Positions 57,847-64,000 of a stretch of 64,000 bases of DNA are shown here, piece after piece. Origin of the DNA: DATMER01 sp963741305 (GTDB lineage: Bacteria; Acidobacteriota; Thermoanaerobaculia; Multivoradales; UBA5704); assembly GCA_963741305.1 (NCBI GenBank), contig CAVUHL010000003.1, positions 6,448,001-6,512,000 of the forward strand, read 5' to 3'. The notes under the pieces are model-generated. The model was given only the letters and a program-made list of their open reading frames with translations, was not told the origin of the DNA and made no database searches. The stretch's first letter is position 1; each line of letters begins with the position of its first letter. The translations under genes and the position numbers were made by a program.

Positions 57847-60261
57847 ATGAAAAGCAAGCGCTTCGTCGTCGCCTTGTGCCTGCTCCTGCTGGTGACCGGA
57901 TCCGGTCTCGCAGTCGCCCAGGACCAAGGCCGGATCGAAGGACGGGTCACGCGGGAGGACGGCTCCGGCATCAGCGGCGTCTCCGTCCGGCTTGACCAGC
58001 TCGACCAGGTGGTGCTCTCGGACTCGATGGGCAATTTCGCCTTCGCCGACGTGCCGCCCGGCAGCTACAACCTGACCTACAGCCTGCTCGACTACACCGA
58101 CACCCAGGAAGCGGTCGAGGTGACCGCGGGCCAGACGGCGTCCGTCAACCGGGCGCTCGACTGGGACGTGAGCTTCGCCGAGTCGATCACCGTGACCTCG
58201 GTCTCACGGCGCGAAGAGCGGATCACCCAGGCGCCGGCCGCCGTGACCGTGATCCCGGAGCGCGAGATCGAGCAAGAGGCCAGCACCGGCCAGGTGCCGA
58301 AGCTCCTCGAGTTCACGCCGGGCGTCGACTTCGCTCAGAGCGGCCTCTACGACATCAACTTCAACACCCGCGGCTTCAACAGCTCGCTCAACCGGCGCAT
58401 CCTGACGCTGATCGACGGCCGCGACCCGGCGGTGCCCTTCCTGGGCTCGCAGGAATGGGCCGCGGTCTCCTTCCCCATGGACGAGCTCGCCAGCGTCGAG
58501 CTGGTGCGCGGCCCGGGATCTGCCCTTTACGGTGCCAACGCATTCAACGGCGTCCTCAACATGACGACCAAGGCGCCGAGGGGGAGCGAGGGCGGCCAGA
58601 TCCGCCTCACCGCCGGAGAGCCGAACACCCGCCGCGCCGACCTGCGCTGGGCCGGCGGTTTCGGCAACGACTTCTACGTCAAGGTCGTGGGCGGCTATCA
58701 GCAGAGCGACGACTTCACCCGCTCGCGCAACGCCCAGGTCGAGTACTCGTCTTTCTGCACTTCGACCAGCCAGACGAACTGCCTGCGCCGTGAAGCCGTC
58801 CCGCTGGACCTCGACGAAGCCAAGATCGGCTTTGGCGGCCTGCGCCTGGACAAGTACTTCGGCAGCTCGGTGCTGACGGTCGAGGGCGGCACCGCCCAGC
58901 TCGAAGGCCCCACGTTCCTCACTGGCATCGGCCGCGTGCAGGTCACGGACGTGTCGCGTCCCTGGACGCGCGTCAACTTCAACACCGACCACTTCAACAT
59001 CATGGGTTACTACGACAAGCGCAAGGCCGAGGAACAGCGCGCGCTCGCCTCCGGCGGCTTCCTCTTCGAGGACTCCTCGAACCTGCACGGCGAGATCCAG
59101 GGCAACGTCGGCTTCGGCGGCGGCAAGGGCTTCCTCGTGGGCGGCCTGTCCTACCACGAGCAGGAAGTGGACACGGCCAACCGCACCGGCTTCCAGACGC
59201 TGCTCAAGACCCCCGCCCGCAAGGAAGACCAGCAGGGAGCCTTCGCCCAGGTCGACTTCAGCTTCACCGACAAGCTCAAGGCGGTCGTGGCCGGCCGGGT
59301 GGACGAGAGCACTCTGCACGACACCCAGTTCTCGCCCAAGGCCTCGCTGGTCTACAGCTTCACCCCGACCCAGACGGTGCGCCTGACCTACAACGAGGCA
59401 TTCCAGGTTCCGAACTACTCGGAGTTCTTCCTGCGTGTCGTGGCCGGCGCGCCGATCACCGCCTTCACGCCGCTCGAAAACGCCCTCGCGCCGCTGCTCG
59501 GCGGGCGTACCCTGGGCCTGAAGAGCATCCCCATCCTGGCCCTCGGCAACGACGACATGAGCGTGGAGGAGATCACCAGCTACGAGATCGGCTACTCCGC
59601 CATCATCGCGAGCAAGCTCTTCCTGACCCTGGACTACTACCAGAGCGAGGTGGAGAACTTCGTCACCGATCTGCTGCCGGGCATCAACCCGGAGTACACG
59701 GGCTACCAGCCGCCGTCGTTCCTGCCGGCGCCGGTGCGCACCCAGATCCTGAACACTCTGCGGGGCGGCCTGGGCGCTGCGAACTTCTCCGGCCTGACGG
59801 ATCTGAACGGCCAGCCCACGCTCGTCCTCTCCTACGCCAATGCCGGCCTGGTGGACACGCAGGGCGTGGACGTGGCGTTCAACTACTACATCACCAACGG
59901 CTGGGTGGCTGACTTCAACTACTCCTGGTTCGACTTCGAGGTCAAGTCGTCGCAGCTCGGCGACCAGCTCCTGCCGAACGCGCCCGAAAACAAGGCGAGC
60001 GCCGGCCTGTCCTACAACGGCGACCGCTTCGGCACCTCGCTCAAGTACCGCTGGGTGGAAGAGTTCCCCTGGGCGGCCGGTGTGTTCGTCGGCTTCGTGC
60101 CCTCCTACGACGTGGTGGACCTAGGGGTGAGCTACCGGTTCACGGACAGCCTGGAGGTCGGGGTGGACGTGAGCAACCTCCTGGACGAGGAGCAGTTCCA
60201 GACGTTCGGCGGCGACCTGGTGACCCGCCGGGCCCTGGGGCACGTCGCCTTCTCCTGGTAG
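57847..60261 (+). CDS. TonB-dependent outer-membrane receptor
   Basis: An 804-residue receptor. A signal peptide (FVVALCLLLLVTGSGLAVAQ) is followed by a carboxypeptidase-regulatory-like fold (GRIEGRVTREDGSGISGVSVRL), a TonB-box-like ESITVTSV, the plug (VTVIPEREIEQEAS..., VRGPGSALYGANAFNGVLNMTTK) and a 22-strand barrel ending in ALGHVAFSW with the terminal Trp. The substrate could be a siderophore, vitamin or glycan; there is no SusD partner or transporter nearby to tell. Strong upstream promoter; no Fur-type box recognised. Confidence 0.92.
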   Translation: MKSKRFVVALCLLLLVTGSGLAVAQDQGRIEGRVTREDGSGISGVSVRLDQLDQVVLSDSMGNFAFADVPPGSYNLTYSLLDYTDTQEAVEVTAGQTASVNRALDWDVSFAESITVTSVSRREERITQAPAAVTVIPEREIEQEASTGQVPKLLEFTPGVDFAQSGLYDINFNTRGFNSSLNRRILTLIDGRDPAVPFLGSQEWAAVSFPMDELASVELVRGPGSALYGANAFNGVLNMTTKAPRGSEGGQIRLTAGEPNTRRADLRWAGGFGNDFYVKVVGGYQQSDDFTRSRNAQVEYSSFCTSTSQTNCLRREAVPLDLDEAKIGFGGLRLDKYFGSSVLTVEGGTAQLEGPTFLTGIGRVQVTDVSRPWTRVNFNTDHFNIMGYYDKRKAEEQRALASGGFLFEDSSNLHGEIQGNVGFGGGKGFLVGGLSYHEQEVDTANRTGFQTLLKTPARKEDQQGAFAQVDFSFTDKLKAVVAGRVDESTLHDTQFSPKASLVYSFTPTQTVRLTYNEAFQVPNYSEFFLRVVAGAPITAFTPLENALAPLLGGRTLGLKSIPILALGNDDMSVEEITSYEIGYSAIIASKLFLTLDYYQSEVENFVTDLLPGINPEYTGYQPPSFLPAPVRTQILNTLRGGLGAANFSGLTDLNGQPTLVLSYANAGLVDTQGVDVAFNYYITNGWVADFNYSWFDFEVKSSQLGDQLLPNAPENKASAGLSYNGDRFGTSLKYRWVEEFPWAAGVFVGFVPSYDVVDLGVSYRFTDSLEVGVDVSNLLDEEQFQTFGGDLVTRRALGHVAFSW

Positions 60262-60268
60262 ATCCCAT

Positions 60269-60316
60269 CCCCCTCTCCCCAGCCCTCTCCCCCGCCTGCG
60301 CGGGGGAGAGGGGGAC
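60269..60316. repeat. C/T-rich extragenic palindromic repeat
   Basis: CCCCTCTCCCC...CCCCGCCTGCGCGGGGGAGAGGGGG, same family as 7207-7269. It follows the receptor stop and could terminate its transcript. Confidence 0.65.
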
Positions 60317-60369
60317 CGGAGTTTGACACCTTTCCGCAGCGTGACTTACACTCACCTGCGCGTTTTCGT

Positions 60370-60443
60370 CGGGGCGTAGCGCAGCCTGGTAGCGCACCTG
60401 CCTTGGGCGCAGGGGGTCCTCAGTTCAAATCTGGGCGCCCCGA
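60370..60443 (+). tRNA. tRNA-Pro (anticodon TGG)
   Basis: Acceptor CGGGGCG pairs with CGCCCCG. D arm GCGCAGCCTGGTAGCGC, anticodon stem CCTGC/GCAGG with loop CTTGGGC (TGG), T loop TTCAAAT. CCA is not encoded. Confidence 0.96.
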
Positions 60444-62060
60444 ATCCGATGACCGATGAGATACCGACGAGCCTCGCCCATTTCGGCGAAATCGCGTTAA
60501 CGGCTGCCTGTAGCTCAGTTGGATAGAGCGGCGGCCTTCTAAGCCGCGGGTCGGGGGTTCGAATCCCTCCAGGCAGGCCAAACGTTCCTCAGGGGCGGTA
60601 AGGCTGCGTAACTCCTCGTAGAATGAGGCAGTTACCGGTGTTCGAATCTCCCCTTCCGCGACCTGTAGTCTCTCCGGAAACAGAAACGATTGGAATCTCT
60701 GCCGCTGCTCGAGGCTGGCTTCCAGCCAGAGCCGCGAGGCGTTCAGGGAGACCCGCTCGGCGAAGTCCAGGACGGCTTCGATGTCGAGCTCTTCCGTCCT
60801 CTGGTCGTGCTGGTCGATCTCGGCCAGAGCCATGGCTTCGTTCAGCCTGGCGAGCTGTTCTCTGTAGGTATCCTCGTCGATGGCTTTCTGGAAGACGAAG
60901 GCCTCGACGAGCTGGTCTTTGCGCCGCTTCAGGTCCGCGATCTTGCGCTCGGCGGCCGTCCGCTGGGCGGCGGCTTCCTCATGCCGGGCTTTCCAGTGAT
61001 CCAGGACGATGGCTCGGAAGAGGGCCACAAACTCGGGTTGCGGCCGCAGGCGATCGAGGAGGCTCAGGAACTTGGCCTCCAGATCACGCCGAGGGAGGTT
61101 CGTCTGGCGGCAGCGGGCCTTCGGCGGGCAGTGATAGTAGGCGTAACGCTGGCGCTTGCCCTTGGACCAGGAGCCGGTGAGGGGGTGCCCGCAGTGGCCG
61201 CAGGTCGTGAAGCCCCGGAGGGGAAAGTCCGGGTTGTTGCGTTCCCTCGGCACGATCTCGCCGTTCGTGGCGAGGAGGCTCTGGCAGCGCCAGAAGGTGT
61301 CTTCATCGACCAAGGGAGGCCAGTTGCCGGCGGTCTCGATGTCCCAGGAGCGCTGGACGATCCGGCTGATGTAGGCGCGGTTGGCGAGCATCTCTCCCCA
61401 TTTCTGGGGCGACAGCTCTCCGCCTCTTCGAGTACGGAGGCCCTGGCTGGTGAGGTCTTCAAGGACCTGGGCCTTGGTATACAGGCCGGTGGCGAACCGC
61501 TCGAAGCCGAGCCGGACCAGCGAGGCGCGCTCGGGATCGAGCTTCAGGGACTTGCCGTCCGCCAGGTAACCCAGGGGCGGCCTGAAGATCCACTGCCCTC
61601 GGCGCAGGGCTTCCTGCATGCCGGCCCTGGTCCGTCCTCCCCGGACATCGTTGTCGAACTGGGAGAGGGCCGCGAAGATGCCCTCCATGAACTTGCCGGC
61701 CGGGGTCTCGTCGATCGGCTGGCTTACCGATCTAAGGGTGATGCCGAGCCCGGCCAGATGCCGACGGATGATGGCGTGGTCGAAGGCGTCGCGGGCGAAT
61801 CGGTCGACGTTGGTGACGACGAAGACGTGGATGTTCACGCGCCGCTTGTTCTGCTCGCGCAGGTACGTGAGGGCGGCCTGCAGCTCGGTGCGGTTGGAGG
61901 TCTTGGCGGACTCGCCGCGTTCGATGAAGACGCGGTCGACCTCCCAGCCGTTGAGCTTACAGAAGGCGCGGCACTGGTCTTCCTGGACGGGGAGGGAGAG
62001 GTTGAGGGTCTGCTCTTTGCTGCTGACGCGGCAGTAGATGATTGCCCGGAGTGAGGTCAT
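60420..62060 (-). CDS. Large serine recombinase, frame extending through tRNA-Arg
   Basis: A 546-codon frame. AIIYCRVSSKEQ carries the catalytic Ser; TNVDRFARD and the SVSQPIDETPAGKFMEGIFAALSQFD segment complete the resolvase domain (to ~150). A recombinase domain (~165-260), zinc ribbon (CGHCGHP...CPPKARC) and a coiled coil follow. The last ~55 codons read antisense through tRNA-Arg (60504-60580), giving EGFEPPTRGLEGRR-type sequence, so the native C-terminus was probably near 60590 before integration. An AAGGAG lies upstream of ATG 62060. Likely the integrase of the right-hand element. Confidence 0.88.
   Translation of the reverse strand: MTSLRAIIYCRVSSKEQTLNLSLPVQEDQCRAFCKLNGWEVDRVFIERGESAKTSNRTELQAALTYLREQNKRRVNIHVFVVTNVDRFARDAFDHAIIRRHLAGLGITLRSVSQPIDETPAGKFMEGIFAALSQFDNDVRGGRTRAGMQEALRRGQWIFRPPLGYLADGKSLKLDPERASLVRLGFERFATGLYTKAQVLEDLTSQGLRTRRGGELSPQKWGEMLANRAYISRIVQRSWDIETAGNWPPLVDEDTFWRCQSLLATNGEIVPRERNNPDFPLRGFTTCGHCGHPLTGSWSKGKRQRYAYYHCPPKARCRQTNLPRRDLEAKFLSLLDRLRPQPEFVALFRAIVLDHWKARHEEAAAQRTAAERKIADLKRRKDQLVEAFVFQKAIDEDTYREQLARLNEAMALAEIDQHDQRTEELDIEAVLDFAERVSLNASRLWLEASLEQRQRFQSFLFPERLQVAEGEIRTPVTASFYEELRSLTAPEERLACLEGFEPPTRGLEGRRSIQLSYRQPLTRFRRNGRGSSVSHRSSDSGRPDLN
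60504..60580 (+). tRNA. tRNA-Arg (anticodon TCT)
   Basis: Acceptor CTGCCTG pairs with CAGGCAG, discriminator G and encoded CCA. D arm GCTCAGTTGGATAGAGC, anticodon loop CTTCTAA (TCT), T loop TTCGAAT. The tRNA is intact despite forming part of the probable attachment site. Confidence 0.96.
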
Positions 62061-62233
62061 CCAGAAGGCTCCTTGTCTGGAACCGTGACCTTCCGGCTCC
62101 TCCCGGCCAGGAAACAGGTCACGGTGATGTCGGCGAGGCCGTAGAGCTCCCGGCGGAGGCGATCGAGCTGGGCGTCCGACAGATCGCGCCCGGCCTCGCC
62201 AAGGATCTTGCGGCATTCAGCCAGAGAAATCAT
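62057..62233 (-). CDS. Small element-encoded protein upstream of the recombinase
   Basis: A 58-residue protein (MISLAECRKILGEAGRDL...). One helix pair (DAQLDRLRRELYGLAD) is followed by VTCFLAGRSRKVTV. I do not recognise a family. Its stop overlaps the recombinase ATG (ATGA), so it is translationally coupled and may be an accessory factor of integration. An in-frame ATG at 62245 is an alternative start; no SD is evident for either. Confidence 0.55.
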   Translation of the reverse strand: MISLAECRKILGEAGRDLSDAQLDRLRRELYGLADITVTCFLAGRSRKVTVPDKEPSG

Positions 62234-62249
62234 ATCACAAACCAACGCC

Positions 62250-62669
62250 TTATTTGCGCTTCGGGGGAACTTCCGGGCGTCGGCGCACCGGCACCTGATG
62301 GTGGTTGCGGTAGCGTTCGAGGACCTTGCAGATGCCCATGGAGGTCAGGGGGCCTCGGCTCCCTCGGAAGACTGGTTCAGGCACGGCCCAGAGCCGGCAC
62401 TCCGTGAGCCAGGCGATCAGCCGGGCTCCGAGGTCGGTGGGCAGGACGACGAACCAGGTGAGGCCGTGCCGGCGGACCGTGACCAGGAGCTTGCCGCTGG
62501 TCATGGTGACGGCCGAGGCGCGAAGGGTGGCGATCTCAACGGCGCTCAGACCCGCCGCGACGAGGGCAAGGAGGGCGCCGTCGCGCAGCCCAATGGCTTG
62601 GCCGGAACGCACCCGGCCAGGATCGATGCGGGCAAGGAGCTCGTGGGCGTGCTCGGGATCGAGGCGCAT
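62250..62669 (-). CDS. Degenerate tyrosine-recombinase-like protein
   Basis: A 139-residue protein resembling the first part of a phage-integrase catalytic domain: RDGALLALVAAGLSAVEIATLRASAV matches box I, but Ser stands where the catalytic Arg of GLR belongs, and no H-x-x-R or Tyr nucleophile follows. VRRHGLTWFVVLPTDLGARLIAWL fits the next strands. Probably not a catalytic recombinase; it may be a DNA-binding accessory protein. The ATG shares a base with the stop of a 15-codon ORF upstream (TGATG). Confidence 0.6.
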   Translation of the reverse strand: MRLDPEHAHELLARIDPGRVRSGQAIGLRDGALLALVAAGLSAVEIATLRASAVTMTSGKLLVTVRRHGLTWFVVLPTDLGARLIAWLTECRLWAVPEPVFRGSRGPLTSMGICKVLERYRNHHQVPVRRRPEVPPKRK

Positions 62670-62716
62670 CAGATCGGCTCGGGCCTGAGTGGCTTCTGCG
62701 AGAGTGGGTTCGACAT
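62669..62716 (-). CDS. Possible 15-residue coupled leader ORF
   Basis: MSNPLSQKPLRPEPI, with a strong SD (GGAGG about 5 nt before ATG 62716) and a stop overlapping the ATG of the gene at 62250-62669. The good ribosome site suggests it is translated, either as a leader peptide or as a remnant N-terminus put out of frame. Confidence 0.45.
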   Translation of the reverse strand: MSNPLSQKPLRPEPI

Positions 62717-62840
62717 TTGGCTCCTCCGTTCGTCGGAGGCAAGATTGCCCTCAGAAGCGCAAGGCCTCCAAACTGCAGAGAAGCGGAGATTTGCCGTAAA
62801 CCTCACAATCCAAGAAAGATAGGAGATGGAAGAGGCAGGG

Positions 62841-62869
62841 AAAAAGAGGGGATTCAATTCCCCCTTTTT
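62841..62869 (-). terminator. Intrinsic terminator of the winged-helix gene
   Basis: AAAAAG-GGGG / CCCC-CTTTTT stem with one bulge and a short loop, located 17 bp after the stop at 62887 and giving a T-run on the minus-strand transcript (it also reads as a terminator in the other direction). Confidence 0.75.
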
Positions 62870-62886
62870 ACCAGTCGGAGGTCCAC

Positions 62887-63262
62887 TCATCGATTCAGAT
62901 CCTCGACCTGCGTGGGTGTGGCTGAGCTTGTGGCGGGCCTCGTGAAGAGCGCGACTGCGCTCTGAGACCCGGACAGGGGATGGCCAAGGGGTCTTGCCGT
63001 TCCCGGTCCGATCAGCAGCCGGTACGTTGAAAGCCGTCCCCGGCCGTGGTGGGAGACGGCGGAGAGCTCGCCACAGGCGACGAGGTCCTTGAGGATCTGC
63101 TTGATGCGGGTCCGCCCCACACGAGCTTCTCTCCGCAGCGTCGCCTGACCGGTGGTCCACACGCCGCGCTGATCGCAGTTGAAGGCCACTGCGAGCAGAG
63201 ACGAGACGCGGACCTCGTTGGGTCGAATGGTCCAGGAGGAAAGTCACGTGCTCCAGGGACAT
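62887..63262 (-). pseudogene. Winged-helix (replication/regulator-like) gene with a frameshift
   Basis: Two frames together make one protein: MSLEHVTFLLDHSTQRG...RLV from ATG 63262, then LLAVAFNCDQRGVWTTG, RREARVGRTRIKQILKDLVACGEL and GRGRLSTYRLLIG. Joined, they match the helix-turn-helix domain common in mobile-element Rep and regulator proteins (RLVLLA...). One extra base near 63199 separates the frames. This may be a real lesion, a sequencing error or a programmed +1 shift. A GTG at 63189 could start the downstream part. A terminator follows at 62841-62869. Confidence 0.65.
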
Positions 63263-63420
63263 GGGATAGCTCTCCGAGGATCGCGGCGCTCCATCTGTTG
63301 GGCGCCGCCTGTTCGGGAGCAGGTTGACCCTTCGAGCGCGAGATCTCAAAGCGGTGGATGGTGCAAACAACGTGTAACTGCAAGAATCAACGGAAGATCG
63401 AGACTTTCGGTGGCTCAGGG

Positions 63421-63445
63421 ATTTGTCCGGATGATCAGGACAAAT
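63421..63445. promoter_or_regulatory. Operator-like inverted repeat
   Basis: ATTTGTCC and GGACAAAT around a 9-nt centre, about 160 bp upstream of the winged-helix gene. A candidate binding site for an element regulator. The rest of 63263-63420 shows nothing I can name. Confidence 0.4.
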
Positions 63446-63506
63446 GGCGGGTAACACACCTCCTGGACCGCATTCCCAAGCCCTGCTCTAAAGCCCGTCG
63501 CCCTGC

Positions 63507-63545
63507 GGCCCCGCCAGGGGCCGAGGCCGAAGGCCTCCTGTTTTT
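63507..63545 (+). terminator. Double hairpin with T-run
   Basis: GGCCCC/GGGGCC (63507-63522) and GAGGCC GAA GGCCTC (63523-63537) are followed by CTGTTTTT. Plus-strand intrinsic-terminator layout directly before the G-run block. Confidence 0.55.
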
Positions 63546-63601
63546 GGGGGGATAAGGGGGGATTAGTTAGGGGGTTTGGGGGAAAAGGGGGGAGAAGGGG
63601 G
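63546..63601 (+). other. Six G-runs, potential G-quadruplex
   Basis: Tracts of 5-6 G at 63546, 63556, 63570, 63578, 63587 and 63597 are separated by 3-8 nt loops, enough for one or more G-quadruplexes on the plus strand. Confidence 0.7.
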
Positions 63602-63607
63602 ACGAAA

Positions 63608-63775
63608 AAAGGTGCAATCCGCTTCCAGAAAAGGTGCAACCTGCTTCACCCTTTCGAGGAGAAAAGGTGCAATCCCCTGCCATAAAAGGGGCAATCTGCT
63701 TCACCCTTTCAAAGGAAAGGTGCAACCTGCTTCACCCTTCCTGAAAGGAAAAGGGGCGCTTTCCTTCACCCTTTC
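63608..63775 (+). repeat. Iteron-like array AAAGGTGCAA / TTCACCCTTTC
   Basis: AAAGGKGCAA-type units start at 63608, 63630, 63663, 63685, 63716 and 63750 (the last one ends in CGC). TTCACCCTTTC-type units start at 63645, 63700, 63731 (one base shorter) and 63765. Start-to-start spacings of the first unit are 22, 33, 22, 31 and 34 bp, near multiples of 11. The two motifs are roughly complementary, suggesting dyads for a Rep or ParB-like protein. Confidence 0.75.
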
Positions 63776-63930
63776 GCCTCGCCGATGGGCTGGCTGACCG
63801 GCGAAGAGTTGCTCGGCGCCGGTTCCTCCTGGGCCGGGTGGGCCTGAGATCGCTTCTCGAAGGCACGAAAGGTTACGGGGCTTCGGGCGTGCAGACACCA
63901 CTGCCGGTCGCATGGCCGCCCGGAAATCAA
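63766..63930 (-). CDS. Possible small ORF of the element
   Basis: A 55-codon open stretch from TTG 63930 reads LISGRPCDRQWCLHARSP, then VTFRAFEKRS and a Pro/Ser-rich tail. The Cys/His spacing hints at a small metal site. An in-frame TAA (63948-63946) separates it from the upstream frame, and there is no clear SD. Real coding is uncertain. Confidence 0.3.
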   Translation of the reverse strand: MISGRPCDRQWCLHARSPVTFRAFEKRSQAHPAQEEPAPSNSSPVSQPIGEAKG

Positions 63931-63945
63931 TGTGCCGAGGCTGCG

Positions 63946-64000
63946 TTACCGCTCTGACTCGATCAGATGTGCCATGGAGCGCCGCCTCTTCTCACCCAGC
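63946..64000 (-). CDS. 3' end of a gene running off the right edge
   Basis: The minus frame entering from the right reads LGEKRRRSMAHLIESER and stops at TAA 63948-63946. Too short to identify; it continues the element beyond the window. Confidence 0.35.
   Translation of the reverse strand, partial: LGEKRRRSMAHLIESER

Noticed and set aside
63608..63775. CRISPR array
   Set aside because: Units are only about 10 bp, spacers are not unique 30-40-mers, and no cas gene is near; iterons fit better.

Overview
The window is a high-GC (mostly 65-70 %) chromosomal segment of a diderm bacterium. The diderm assignment rests on BamD, a CpoB-like lipoprotein, a TonB-dependent receptor, a small outer-membrane beta-barrel and PilY1. 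Gene content and protein style (stand-alone PASTA protein, TolB-propeller/amidohydrolase fusion, MXAN_5187-type domain, many leaderless-type starts) suggest Acidobacteriota, perhaps near Thermoanaerobaculia. That placement is inference; Myxococcota or a related phylum cannot be excluded without a search.

Layout. 1-452: a truncated minus-strand gene whose N-terminus is a clear ubiquitin-like domain, at lower GC (about 56 %). 557-7080: GDSL lipoprotein and YfiH, convergent RlmN operon, AmgK-like kinase, TatA, lytic transglycosylase, small Fis protein, LysM protein. 7273-10482: overlapping operon PASTA protein-rpe-bamD-cpoB. 10520-15865: nfo, then a Cys-less peroxiredoxin-like protein, rseP, cdsA, uppS, truA. 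15862-21827: GT-C mannosyltransferase head-to-head with a GT2 synthase, GNAT, UvrD/PcrA. 21854-23142: tandem-duplicated convergent HicA/HicB-like pair. 23284-31612: ClpX-like AAA+ ATPase with a secreted gluzincin, ferritin-like protein, giant TolB/amidohydrolase, GAF protein. 31620-38671: heptad-coding minisatellite, orphan Phd antitoxin, Crp/Fnr, aminotransferase, beta-barrel, DUF971, MobA, two cyclophilins, alpha/beta hydrolase, CspA. 38931-43906: tRNA-Leu, then the gap-pgk-tpiA-secG operon, a small conserved-looking protein and tsaD. 44073-51962: type IV pilus minor pseudopilins (FimT/PilV/PilW/PilX-like), PilY1 and an FxLYD-like protein. 52142-60261: NtrC-type regulator with selA, MXAN_5187-type protein, TPR protein, ychF, TonB receptor. 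60370-64000: tRNA-Pro, tRNA-Arg and the left end of an integrated element.

The element at the right edge begins at tRNA-Arg. Its large serine recombinase reading frame runs through the tRNA in antisense, which fits attachment-site overlap. Behind it lie a small protein, a degenerate tyrosine-recombinase-like protein with a 15-codon coupled leader ORF, a frameshifted winged-helix gene with an intrinsic terminator, six runs of 5-6 G, and an iteron-like array with spacings near multiples of 11 bp. This looks like a replication or partition locus of a mobile element.

Genome-style features recur. Several genes have a -10 hexamer only 6-9 nt upstream of the start codon (leaderless-type). Most convergent gene pairs with a gap between them are separated by large palindromes of a few families, some of which supply stop codons, C-terminal codons or, for truA, the start codon.
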